A stretch of DNA of 9,208 bases from Clostridia bacterium (lineage in GTDB: Bacteria > Bacillota > Clostridia > Christensenellales > Aristaeellaceae), in assembly GCA_017458865.1 (NCBI GenBank), contig JAFSZW010000194.1, forward strand, positions 1-9,208, written 5' to 3'. This document shows, one piece after another, positions 1-5,072 of this stretch. Position numbers and translations under genes: made by a program. Below the pieces are notes generated by a model. It was given only the letters and a program-made list of their open reading frames with translations, made no database searches and was not told the DNA's origin. Position 1 is the stretch's first letter. Each line of letters opens with the position of its first letter.

Positions 1-34
1 AAAAAGGGACATTTTGGGGTAAAGCCATGAGCAT
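1..34 (-). CDS. Possible start of the next leftward gene (partial, off left edge)
   Basis: Two in-frame ATGs (34-32 and 28-26, minus strand) open a frame reading MLMALPQNVPF that runs off the left edge. It lies 15 bp beyond the stop of the preceding gene, in the same frame, so it could be the next gene of the leftward operon. There is no convincing ribosome binding site (only AGGCGG at a long spacing), and ten residues are too few to recognise a family. Treat it as a marker that the operon may continue. Confidence 0.2.
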   Translation of the reverse strand, partial: MLMALPQNVPF

Positions 35-49
35 CGCGCTGCAGGCCGC

Positions 50-220
50 CTACATGATCCGGCCCGGACGATGCTCCCCGACCTTCCGGATATTGATCTC
101 CGTATACCCTCCGTTTCGGAGATTTTCCGCAATCTGTGCAGCCTCTTCCGGTCCCTTGGCAACGGACATGACCCGCTCAATGCCGGCGCTGGTGTACACG
201 CTCACAACATAGTCCTCCAT
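50..220 (-). CDS. Small phage protein, paralogue of the N-terminal half of the 4746-5072 product
   Basis: A 56-aa protein of unknown function. The start is the ATG at 220, because AGGAGG on the minus strand sits 7 nt before it; a GTG 18 nt upstream lies before that site and is unlikely. The sequence begins MEDYVVSVYTSAG and contains a short helix with the pattern EEAAQIAENLRNGGY, followed by a beta-like INIRKV. The same order (strand, helix ending NL..(A/G)GY, strand) occurs at the start of the 4746-5072 protein, with matching Y, V, V, M, A, IA, NL and GY positions, so the two are probably old duplicates. The fold suggested is a small beta-alpha-beta unit; no catalytic motif is visible. It is the last complete gene of the leftward operon, 14 bp after the membrane-protein gene. 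No family name is offered. Confidence 0.7.
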   Translation of the reverse strand: MEDYVVSVYTSAGIERVMSVAKGPEEAAQIAENLRNGGYTEINIRKVGEHRPGRIM

Positions 221-234
221 CACATCTCCTCCTA

Positions 235-420
235 TCACAGGCTCCAGATTTTGAATATCATCAGCGACACAACGAACAGCAGGATCATTGCATACACTGA
301 TCGGTATTTCAGGTCCTTATTCCGGTACATGATGCCCCCGAACATCATCAGGATCGCCAGACACTGGCACAGGCACCCTGACAGGAACAGCAGATCATTG
401 AGCAGCACCATAGTTCTCAT
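235..420 (-). CDS. Small two-helix membrane protein
   Basis: A 61-aa hydrophobic protein. Residues about 5-29 (LLNDLLFLSGCLCQCLAILM, then MFGG) and about 42-60 (VYAMILLFVVSLMIFKIW) look like two membrane-spanning helices, joined by a short basic loop (MYRNKDLKYRS) that would favour the cytoplasm. GGAGG lies 7 nt before the ATG, and the gene follows the HTH gene by only 2 nt, so the two are surely cotranscribed and possibly translationally coupled. Small membrane proteins in early phage operons can act in superinfection exclusion or host takeover, but nothing in this sequence specifies a role. It lies far from the holin gene and lacks that family's DFITGI motif, so a second holin is less likely but not excluded. 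Confidence 0.65.
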   Translation of the reverse strand: MRTMVLLNDLLFLSGCLCQCLAILMMFGGIMYRNKDLKYRSVYAMILLFVVSLMIFKIWSL

Positions 421-422
421 TG

Positions 423-644
423 CTATGCCTCCGGTCTGTATGCTATCAGGTCTGTCATCTGTACTCCCAGCAGCCTGCAGATCAACTCACTGCGCTCAGG
501 ATCCGGCGACCTCTTCGCCTTAAGGTAGTTGTATACAGTTGTCCTTGAGACATTAAGCGCACTGGCCAGACTGGCCACATCGGCGTGCCTGGCTGCCATG
601 AGCACCCTTAGATTGCGACTTGTCTGCACTTTATCGACTCTCAT
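423..644 (-). CDS. Small XRE-type helix-turn-helix DNA-binding protein
   Basis: A 73-aa protein that is essentially one Cro/CI-type helix-turn-helix domain. Residues about 10-65 read as the five-helix fold: the turn region is VASLASALNVSRTTVYNYLK, followed by RSPDPERSELICRLLGVQMTDLI, the usual hydrophobic tail helix with LLGV..TDLI. No other domain is present. It starts at ATG 644 with a G-rich site (GGGGG) about 6 nt upstream, 9 bp after the 227-aa gene, and is followed 2 nt later by the membrane protein. It sits at the far end of the early operon rather than next to the switch, so it is more likely a later-acting regulator than a classic Cro. That role is inference; the DNA-binding fold is well supported by sequence. 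Confidence 0.8.
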   Translation of the reverse strand: MRVDKVQTSRNLRVLMAARHADVASLASALNVSRTTVYNYLKAKRSPDPERSELICRLLGVQMTDLIAYRPEA

Positions 645-653
645 GTCTGCCCC

Positions 654-1337
654 CTACTCTACCCAGACGCGGTCAGGCATATCCCTCAGGAGCCTGTCCA
701 GGTCTTCCTCAGCTTTCCACCTGCGATACTTGCCGCCCTCGCTGTCTTCGTTCCATGTCTCCCAGGCTGCCTCAGTCGCCTTGATGGCTTTCAGCATGTG
801 ATCGTTCTGGCCGCGAATGATGTCGATTTCGGCCTTCAGACAATCAAAGCGGTAAATCATTCCCCAGTAGTTTCTGGCGATCCTGAACGCCGTACCGGCC
901 AGATCGCAAAGCTGCTCTTTTGTCAGCCGCATGAGCCGCTTCCTGGCGCTCCGTTGTGCGGCATCCCGTTCGTATATGTCCAGCCCGTAATAATCCTCTT
1001 CGTAGTCATCGTATCCGAGCATTCCTCCCTCCTTGTCAATGGCAGGAAAGAATGTATCGAATATCGACGCGCCCTCATCTGAATCCGTGCTGAGGAAATC
1101 ATACCGCCTGATCTCATCCAGGTCGTTTGAAAAGCGCTCGCACTCGCCTGCCAGATCTGCACAGGCAACCTTGAATTCAAACGCGGTCTCCTCATCCCCG
1201 TCAAATAAATCGAGCAGTGCCTCCTCATCGCCCTCAATCCAGCGGATATCGGCACAGGCATCCTTGATCTCGTACAGGTCCTCAAGAATCTGCTGCCAGT
1301 TAATCGCCTTGCTCAGAGGTTGCTTGAACCTCATCAT
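654..1337 (-). CDS. Acidic phage protein of unknown function
   Basis: A 227-aa protein without a recognised domain, of a type common in early regions of Firmicutes phages. It is mostly helical and acidic: residues 1-70 form an amphipathic region beginning MMRFKQPLSKAINWQQILED, the middle holds an acidic, tyrosine-rich stretch (YDDYEEDYYGLDIYERD), and the C-terminal third (CDLAGTAFRIARNYWGMIYR onward) is long helices that could form a coiled coil. There is no signal peptide or membrane segment. I chose ATG 1337 because AGAGGG lies 6 nt upstream. A TTG at 1370 has a stronger site (AGGAGGG, 8 nt) and would add 11 residues, so it is a real alternative. The gene overlaps the end of the preceding 81-aa gene by 38 bp (71 bp with the TTG start). 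Confidence 0.78.
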   Translation of the reverse strand: MMRFKQPLSKAINWQQILEDLYEIKDACADIRWIEGDEEALLDLFDGDEETAFEFKVACADLAGECERFSNDLDEIRRYDFLSTDSDEGASIFDTFFPAIDKEGGMLGYDDYEEDYYGLDIYERDAAQRSARKRLMRLTKEQLCDLAGTAFRIARNYWGMIYRFDCLKAEIDIIRGQNDHMLKAIKATEAAWETWNEDSEGGKYRRWKAEEDLDRLLRDMPDRVWVE

Positions 1338-1545
1338 TTTGGCCCTCTCCGCCCTGGTAGTCGCTGCCAATAGTCAATCCCTCCTCGCGATCTGCATGCA
1401 GCCATTGGCGAATGGCATCATGACAGGATCCTGTCTTGCAGTACCCAATTGCCGGGCACCTGATTGTGCAGCGGCTCCGCCAGGCATAAAGCAGCTCTGT
1501 GAGCTGCTCTATGCTGGCCGTCCGGATGGCTATCTCATTCGTCAT
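1300..1545 (-). CDS. Small Cys-rich phage protein
   Basis: An 81-aa protein. The start ATG at 1545 overlaps the last codons of the replication-initiator gene by 11 bp and has GGAG about 6 nt upstream, typical of translational coupling. Residues about 27-50 hold four cysteines and a histidine (C..RCPAIGYCKTGSCHDAI in outline), followed by the helix RQWLHADREE. That spacing suggests a small zinc-binding or redox-stabilised knuckle, although the cysteines do not form two clear CxxC pairs. The glycine- and glutamine-rich tail overlaps the next gene. Small Cys-rich proteins ending in a W-L helix are frequent in Clostridia phage early operons; none has a function I can name with confidence. Confidence 0.7.
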   Translation of the reverse strand: MTNEIAIRTASIEQLTELLYAWRSRCTIRCPAIGYCKTGSCHDAIRQWLHADREEGLTIGSDYQGGEGQNDEVQATSEQGD

Positions 1546-2551
1546 GATGCTCCGCCCTGTGCCGCCTGATCCGCTCATACCGGAGCGTCTCAAGCTCGTC
1601 ATCGACATTGTGCCGGACACCGTCGATCTTCCCGGCACTGTAGTCAATCAGGTACCGCCACCGGGAATATTCGTCAGGTGTCAGGATATCCTCATTTGCG
1701 AAGGACTGGAAACACTGCGCACAGTATGCCCAGATATTCCCTGCCGGCAGCTTGGCTCCCTCGCTGATCGCAAGCCTGATCATGTCCTCAGACATCCCGG
1801 CATTGCGAGCCGACAGCGCGATCCGCTTGCAGATCTCCGGCGTTGCCTTCTTTCCGTATCCGGATGCATACGCTGCCTGGACAGCCTTCGCCAGATTGTC
1901 CATCTGGTCATCAGACTCATCCGGTGATGGTGTCTCAGCATCCTCATCCAGATCGCAGAGATCCTGATCCTCGCGCGCGCGACCCCCATCCTCCTCCTCT
2001 TCCTGCTTTACACGCACTCCTTTGTTTTGATTATCCTTGTTACTGTTTAGTTTTATATATATGTTGGACGTTTTATCCGCGGTTTTATCCGCGGGTTTAT
2101 CCGCGGTTTTATCCGCGGGTTTATCCGTTTTTTGCGGATAAACCGTACAGCAATCCTCATCGGTTGACGTTTTATCCGTATTATGCGGATAAAGACCATC
2201 ACCGGCAGCCTCACTCACACACACATCGGAGTCCATCCGCGACTGCGACATGTAGTGAATCTCGTACATCGGAACGTCGGCATTCTTCCGGCCTTTCCGG
2301 TAGTCGATCAAGCCGCGCTGCTGCAACTTGTTCCTGGCTCTGGCCATCGCGTCAAAGCCAATTGGCAGATACGCCATCAGTTTATCGTTCGGTATCCGGA
2401 TAAAGCCATCAGGCCAGTCACCGCCTTGTGCCCGCCGATTCGCCATATGAATCAGTGCGTACCACAACAGCTGCTCACTGCTGGACAGCCCATTATCCGA
2501 TGCGTACTCGATAAAGTAGATGTGCTCCAACACATAATTGACTCTAGACAT
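1535..2551 (-). CDS. Phage replication initiator, winged-helix N-terminus with DnaD-like C-terminus
   Basis: A 338-aa protein that probably binds the phage origin and recruits the host replicative helicase, as lambda O-type and DnaD-like replisome organisers do. Residues about 1-105 look like a winged helix (SSEQLLWYALIHMANRR, then IPNDKLMAYL and ARNKLQQRGLIDYRKG, the last resembling the recognition helix and wing). Residues about 125-225 are a low-complexity linker with a four-residue ADKP/ADKT repeat, then a strongly acidic run. Residues about 225-305 (ATPEICKRIALSARNAGMSE, then WAYCAQCFQSF) resemble a DnaD / DnaB_2 C-terminal domain. The ATG at 2551 follows GAGGAG by 6-8 nt and lies 3 nt after the ORF6C stop. 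The linker-coding DNA is itself the iteron-like array described separately. The initiator role is well supported; exact family assignment is less so. Confidence 0.83.
   Translation of the reverse strand: MSRVNYVLEHIYFIEYASDNGLSSSEQLLWYALIHMANRRAQGGDWPDGFIRIPNDKLMAYLPIGFDAMARARNKLQQRGLIDYRKGRKNADVPMYEIHYMSQSRMDSDVCVSEAAGDGLYPHNTDKTSTDEDCCTVYPQKTDKPADKTADKPADKTADKTSNIYIKLNSNKDNQNKGVRVKQEEEEDGGRAREDQDLCDLDEDAETPSPDESDDQMDNLAKAVQAAYASGYGKKATPEICKRIALSARNAGMSEDMIRLAISEGAKLPAGNIWAYCAQCFQSFANEDILTPDEYSRWRYLIDYSAGKIDGVRHNVDDELETLRYERIRRHRAEHHDE
2016..2066. other. AT-rich stretch beside the iteron array (candidate unwinding element)
   Basis: This stretch inside the initiator gene is strikingly AT-rich compared with its surroundings (it includes TTTTATATATATG and TTTTGATTATCC). 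It directly abuts the tandem CGGATAAA repeats. In lambda-like and plasmid iteron origins, an AT-rich segment next to the initiator-binding repeats is where the strands first open. The adjacency and composition are seen directly; the role is inference. Confidence 0.45.
2070..2193. repeat. Iteron-like repeat array, candidate phage replication origin
   Basis: On the minus strand the unit CGGATAAA recurs with a 12-bp period. Four 12-bp copies stand at 2070-2081, 2082-2093, 2094-2105 and 2106-2117, and a fifth, shortened copy at 2118-2127. A sixth, same-direction copy lies at 2171-2178. Two copies in the opposite direction (2135-2144 and 2186-2193) form perfect inverted repeats with their neighbours: 10 bp with a 7-nt loop at 2118-2144, and 8 bp with a 7-nt loop at 2171-2193. 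A further inverted CGGATAAA occurs at 2397-2404. The array encodes the linker of the initiator protein and is bordered by an AT-rich stretch, an arrangement known from lambda, whose origin lies inside gene O. Origin function is inferred. Confidence 0.68.
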
Positions 2552-2554
2552 GAC

Positions 2555-2956
2555 CTACTCCTCGTTGCTCCTTATCGACATAATCACCTTATACGACGCC
2601 CAGGAGCGGATGTATCCGGATGCCGTATCGTAATAGGACGACTTGACATCATGCAGGTCCTTCACGCCGCACTGTCGGAGCGTTTCCTTCCGGATTGCCG
2701 ATCTGATCCGGCTGCCTGCCTTCTTGTAGTCAAGCCCGTACTTGGTGCACTGCTCCTGCGCTCTGGCTCCAATCTGCGCATTGAGCATCTTCACCTGGTC
2801 GTGCGTGAGTGTGGTCTTCTGGGCCAGCGCCTTCTCCAGTGTGGCGATGCGCTGATCCAGAGCGATAATAATGGACCCGAACTGCTGCACCATGCTCCCG
2901 AGCTGTACAAGCTGCTCATACTGCTGACGGGTGATCATTTCCAGAGACTCAGCCAT
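2555..2956 (-). CDS. ORF6C-domain phage protein
   Basis: A 133-aa soluble protein. Residues about 5-45 (QQYEQLVQLGSMVQQF, then ALDQRIATLEKAL) form an amphipathic helix or short coiled coil. Residues about 50-130 match the ORF6C pattern: LTHDQVKMLNAQIGARAQE, then KKAGSRIRSAIRKETLRQCG, then a final helix around GYIRSWASYK. ORF6C is often the C-terminal part of phage antirepressors and Rha-like regulators, but here it stands without an N-terminal KilA-N, Bro or Rha domain, so a regulatory or DNA-metabolism role is only suggested. ATG 2956 has GGAGG 8-9 nt upstream and overlaps the end of the DUF3102 gene by 8 bp. The preceding TTG codon (2959) could also serve as a start. Confidence 0.78.
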   Translation of the reverse strand: MAESLEMITRQQYEQLVQLGSMVQQFGSIIIALDQRIATLEKALAQKTTLTHDQVKMLNAQIGARAQEQCTKYGLDYKKAGSRIRSAIRKETLRQCGVKDLHDVKSSYYDTASGYIRSWASYKVIMSIRSNEE

Positions 2957-3854
2957 CAAAGCTCACCTCCGTCACGTCGATCGGCCGTATCGCGGCGTCG
3001 ATCGCGTCGAGCGTGCGCTGTGCCCAGGAGCGGATCCCATCCGCAATCAACCGGTATCCCTGCCGTTGGCTGTCATCTGCCTCGCGGAACAGATCGGTCA
3101 TGAAAGGGACCGCCCAGACCTTGGAAGAAAACTCATTGCAGGTAGCCATCAGATCGTCCAGACTCAGGCCCCTTGATGAACCCATGCCCGGCGCTTCGTC
3201 CTCCCGATCGGCGAGCTGCATCCGGAGCCGCTGTGCGTCCTCCACTGCCTGAGCTGCTTTCTCCTCCGCCTCACAGGCAGCCGTCTCCGCCATATTGGCT
3301 TTTTCCTGCAGCTTCCGGTTCTGCGCCTTGAGCGACTCATAGTCCTCCGGAACCACTTCGCGGACCTCGATTTTCGGATTCTGCGCCTCCTCGGCGAGCT
3401 TCTCCATCTGGATCCGCGCCGCGGCCAGCTCCTCCTGGCTCTTTTTCGCATCCTCACGCGCCTTTTTCTCGGCCGCCACGAGGCGCTTGATCTCCGCTGC
3501 GGATTTGTCGTCTACCTTGTGCTCATCGGCAAAAGCCCTGCGGTCTTCCTCTGGAAGTCCGAGCAGCGCGAGCCCCTTGGCATACGGCAGATCCTGCAGC
3601 CAGGAATCCTGAGGGACTTCCTTCGCATAGCGCATATAATTATCCGCCTGCGTGTGACTCATCCCCAGCTCCTGCAGCCATGGCAGCCATTCACCGTGCT
3701 GACAGATGCTCTTAGCCTCGATCAGGTCGAGGCCGATCTGAATAACTGACACCTGAAACTTCTGGTGCTGCATCCGGATGTCTGATGCCAGACTGGCAAG
3801 CCTGACAGACAGTCCATTTTCGCGGTCTACTGCCGCGAGGTTAGTATTGCTCAT
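2949..3854 (-). CDS. DUF3102 coiled-coil phage protein
   Basis: A 301-aa protein with a DUF3102-type N-terminus. Residues about 33-80 contain IGLDLIEAKSICQHGEWLPW, followed by LGMSHTQADNYMRYAKE, the hallmark of this family; the second segment resembles a helix-turn-helix like that of ParB/KorB relatives. Residues about 115-225 are rich in A, E, K, Q and R with heptad character (ELAAARIQMEKLAEEAQ and SLKAQNRKLQEKANMAET), predicting a long coiled coil. The C-terminal 70 residues are a separate helical part. Such proteins are common in early regions of Firmicutes phages and mobile elements; a DNA-binding or partition-like role has been proposed, but none is firmly known to me. The start ATG at 3854 follows a G-rich site (GGGGAAAGGG). 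The gene overlaps the ORF6C gene by 8 bp. Confidence 0.83.
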   Translation of the reverse strand: MSNTNLAAVDRENGLSVRLASLASDIRMQHQKFQVSVIQIGLDLIEAKSICQHGEWLPWLQELGMSHTQADNYMRYAKEVPQDSWLQDLPYAKGLALLGLPEEDRRAFADEHKVDDKSAAEIKRLVAAEKKAREDAKKSQEELAAARIQMEKLAEEAQNPKIEVREVVPEDYESLKAQNRKLQEKANMAETAACEAEEKAAQAVEDAQRLRMQLADREDEAPGMGSSRGLSLDDLMATCNEFSSKVWAVPFMTDLFREADDSQRQGYRLIADGIRSWAQRTLDAIDAAIRPIDVTEVSFDG

Positions 3855-3882
3855 GTCTACTACCCTTTCCCCTCTTAAACTG

Positions 3883-3948
3883 TGCGGACAGTCGGAATTG
3901 AACCGACTGGCCAGATTCTTGCGTTTCTGGCCACCCCCTGGTTCCGCA
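3883..3948 (-). ncRNA. tRNA-like structured element (T-arm and acceptor stem, no D-arm)
   Basis: Read on the minus strand, 66 nt fold into a compact three-way junction. An outer stem pairs TGCGGA (3948-3943) with TCCGCA (3888-3883), 6 bp. An 8-bp hairpin pairs TGGCCAGA (3933-3926) with TCTGGCCA (3915-3908) around a 10-nt loop. Directly abutting it is a 5-bp/7-nt hairpin, GTCGG-TTCAATT-CCGAC (3907-3891). That last hairpin matches the tRNA T-arm consensus GGTTCRANYCC exactly and is followed by seven acceptor-like bases and an A, as in a tRNA. There is no D-arm, the middle hairpin is not a normal anticodon arm, and no CCA is encoded, so it is not a standard tRNA. It may be a decayed tRNA or a tRNA-mimicking regulatory RNA. 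It ends 28 nt before the DUF3102 start. Confidence 0.5.
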
Positions 3949-3952
3949 TGCT

Positions 3953-3970
3953 CCGGTGCTACTTCACCGG
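3953..3970 (-). other. Small hairpin upstream of the tRNA-like element
   Basis: Perfect 6-bp inverted repeat CCGGTG / CACCGG with a 6-nt loop, ending 4 nt before the tRNA-like fold begins on the minus strand. The loop contains the stop codon of the start-less frame described above. No U-tract follows, so it is not a terminator by itself. Confidence 0.35.
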
Positions 3971-4081
3971 CCTGTCTGATGGATGCCGCATCCCCCGAAG
4001 CACATCCATCGGCACTGCTCGCTCGTAGATTATCCTGCCCTTCTCATCGCATACACAGACACAAAAGCCCGGCCGCTTAAT
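3959..4081 (-). other. Open reading frame after rusA with no standard start codon
   Basis: Directly after rusA, a frame overlapping its stop codon reads IKRPGFCVCVCDEKGRII, then YERAVPMDVLRGM, then HPSDRPVK before a TAG. The residue mix looks protein-like rather than random, and it fills most of an otherwise empty gap. The only plausible initiation point, ATT at 4081, is non-standard and has no strong ribosome binding site. An internal ATG at codon 25 would give a peptide of only 16 residues. It could be a true small gene with an unusual start, a relic whose ATG has been lost, or chance. Confidence 0.25.
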
Positions 4082-4457
4082 TTGCCACTTCGAGCTCGAC
4101 CATGATGAATTCCTCGACTTTGTCCAGGATGTATTCATCTGAGAGTCCTTTGACATATTTCTGTCCATCTCCATCCAGTACCCCCATGTTCTGCAAGGCA
4201 TCCAGGATAAACTTCTTGGCAGAGAAGATGTTGTCCAGGTCGCGGCGTGATGTGGACTCATGCCAGGTGAATCTGATCTTTACCGGCACCCGGACCTTTT
4301 CCAGATGCCCCTCCTTCATGGCCCGCCTGATGGACCACCCGATCTGGCTCTCCGCATCCTGCTTCTGCCTGGCTCCCTCATACCTTGACGCCCGCGTCTT
4401 ACTGATTACCTGATTGTATCCTGGCAGCCGCCCAGGAATCTTAAACCAGCCGATCAT
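4077..4457 (-). CDS. rusA: RusA-family Holliday junction resolvase
   Basis: A 126-aa endonuclease of the RusA family, which cuts four-way DNA junctions symmetrically as a metal-dependent dimer and helps resolve branched phage DNA during replication and recombination. The family signature is clear: an N-terminal beta strand with IPGRLPGYN (residues about 7-15), then SRRDLDNIFSAKKFILDAL (70-88) and MGVLDGDGQKYV (91-102). D73 and D75 of the DLDN motif, a lysine at 81 or 82, and D95/D97 match the known acidic active site and lysine of E. coli RusA. The length is typical (about 120 aa). The ATG at 4457 overlaps the stop of the preceding 25-codon ORF as ATGA, indicating translational coupling. It ends in EFIMVELEVAN before TAA. 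Confidence 0.93.
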   Translation of the reverse strand: MIGWFKIPGRLPGYNQVISKTRASRYEGARQKQDAESQIGWSIRRAMKEGHLEKVRVPVKIRFTWHESTSRRDLDNIFSAKKFILDALQNMGVLDGDGQKYVKGLSDEYILDKVEEFIMVELEVAN

Positions 4458-4531
4458 TCAGCCTCCGCGCCCGTGTTGGGCAAATCGGCGATGGTCTCAT
4501 CTGTGAGGACCATCGCCCCGATTCTGTTCAT
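4454..4531 (-). CDS. Tiny 25-aa ORF coupled to rusA
   Basis: A 25-codon ORF (MNRIGAMVLTDETIADLPNT, then GAEAE) fills the 87-bp gap between the 62-aa gene and rusA. GAGGAG lies about 6 nt before its ATG, and its stop overlaps the rusA start as ATGA, the classic arrangement for coupled translation. No function or family is recognised. The middle of the ORF also forms a 13-bp hairpin, so translating it may mainly serve to open or close that structure and control rusA. It is too short for coding statistics, so confidence rests on the signals alone. Confidence 0.45.
   Translation of the reverse strand: MNRIGAMVLTDETIADLPNTGAEAE
4487..4517 (-). promoter_or_regulatory. Long hairpin inside the ORF upstream of rusA
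   Basis: On the minus strand, GGCGATGGTCCTCA pairs with TGAGACCATCGCC around a CAGA loop: 13 base pairs with one bulged C. No run of T follows, so this is not an intrinsic terminator. It starts about 30 nt ahead of the rusA start codon and inside the coupled tiny ORF, a position suited to attenuation of translation or to RNA processing. The structure is seen in the sequence; the role is inferred. Confidence 0.5.
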
Positions 4532-4544
4532 GATACGCTCCTCG

Positions 4545-4733
4545 TCAGGCACTGACCTGCTTTGCCTTCTGGGCGGCCATCTGTGCCTTCAGGATAGATG
4601 TCAGTGCACTGCGAATCTTTTCCGCGGCACCCTTATCAACCGTGCTCTCATCAACGTATAGCGGAATGCCCGGCATCAGCTTACCGTCAGCTCCCCGCAA
4701 TCCTACGCTGCCAATCTGGCAGTACCCCGGCAT
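4545..4733 (-). CDS. Small phage protein of unknown function
   Basis: A 62-aa protein. A strong GGAGGGG site sits about 6 nt before ATG 4733, and the gene follows the preceding one by 12 bp. The N-terminal half is glycine- and proline-rich (MPGYCQIGSVGLRGADGKLM, PGIPLYVDEST) and reads as short strands. The C-terminal half (AAEKIRSALTSILKAQMAAQ) is one amphipathic helix rich in A, K and Q. There is no membrane segment and no cysteine cluster. I recognise no family. Its place between the small early proteins and rusA suggests an accessory role in early phage functions. Confidence 0.68.
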   Translation of the reverse strand: MPGYCQIGSVGLRGADGKLMPGIPLYVDESTVDKGAAEKIRSALTSILKAQMAAQKAKQVSA

Positions 4734-4745
4734 AGTCTCCCCTCC

Positions 4746-5072
4746 TTACGCGCTCTCCCGATCTGTCTGCTCAATCGCGATCCTGGCACCGGTGACGACG
4801 CCATACAGGTGCGTGCAGACAGAGCGGAAATCCTTTTCCGGCAGCTCATGCATCGCTTCAATCAACATCCTGATCATTTCCTCGTTGGTCACGTTGCTCA
4901 TTACGTATCCTCCCTCAATGTGCTGGATCTGTGGGATCGTTACCCCTCTGTATCCTGCTGTCTTAAGATTGGCAGCAATCTCCTCGGCATCCTGCCGGTT
5001 ATCTGTGATGGCCATGATCTTATGGCCACTCAGCTCCTTGTCCGACAGGACAGTCACTTCATATCTCATCAT
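4746..5072 (-). CDS. Two-part small phage protein with a strong internal start
   Basis: A 108-aa frame starting ATGATG immediately after the TAG of the first operon gene; AGGAG in that gene's last codons serves as its ribosome binding site. Residues 1-55 (RYEVTVLSDKE, then DAEEIAANLKTAGYRGVTI) parallel the 56-aa protein at 50-220. Residues 58-108 start MSNVTNEEMIRMLIEAMHEL and form a separate, probably helical unit ending in QTDRESA. The junction encodes HIEGGYV because the DNA there is GAGGGAGGATACGTA, an excellent ribosome binding site placed 6 nt before ATG 4901. So the locus can make the full 108-aa protein and a separate 51-aa protein (4901-4746), or it is a recent read-through fusion of two formerly separate genes. 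Function unknown. Confidence 0.75.
   Translation of the reverse strand: MMRYEVTVLSDKELSGHKIMAITDNRQDAEEIAANLKTAGYRGVTIPQIQHIEGGYVMSNVTNEEMIRMLIEAMHELPEKDFRSVCTHLYGVVTGARIAIEQTDRESA
4901..4918 (-). promoter_or_regulatory. Internal ribosome binding site and start inside the 4746-5072 gene
   Basis: On the minus strand, GAGGGAGG is followed 6 nt later by ATG (4901-4899), in frame with the surrounding gene. Its quality equals the sites used by genuine genes here, so a 51-aa product (MSNVTNEEMIRM onward) is expected in addition to, or instead of, the long form. Confidence 0.65.

Noticed and set aside
1033..1569. 178-codon plus-strand frame and the overlapping minus-strand frame at 923-1285
   Set aside because: Both are shadows of the acidic 227-aa gene and its neighbour; their compositions (Ser/Ala- and Arg/Met-rich) are typical of out-of-frame reading.
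2070..2193. CRISPR-like repeat array
   Set aside because: The unit is only 12 bp, tandem without unique spacers, and encodes an in-frame ADKP/ADKT peptide; an iteron-type origin or linker repeat explains it better.
2183..3103. 306-codon open frame on the plus strand opposite the initiator, ORF6C and DUF3102 genes
   Set aside because: It crosses three minus-strand genes that each have good start signals and recognisable domains; its own start lacks a ribosome binding site and its sequence resembles no family.
3883..3948. Ordinary tRNA gene
   Set aside because: There is no D-arm, no 7-nt anticodon loop, no variable loop and no CCA, and the lower acceptor pairs mismatch; only the T-arm and five or six outer pairs fit, so it is listed as tRNA-like.
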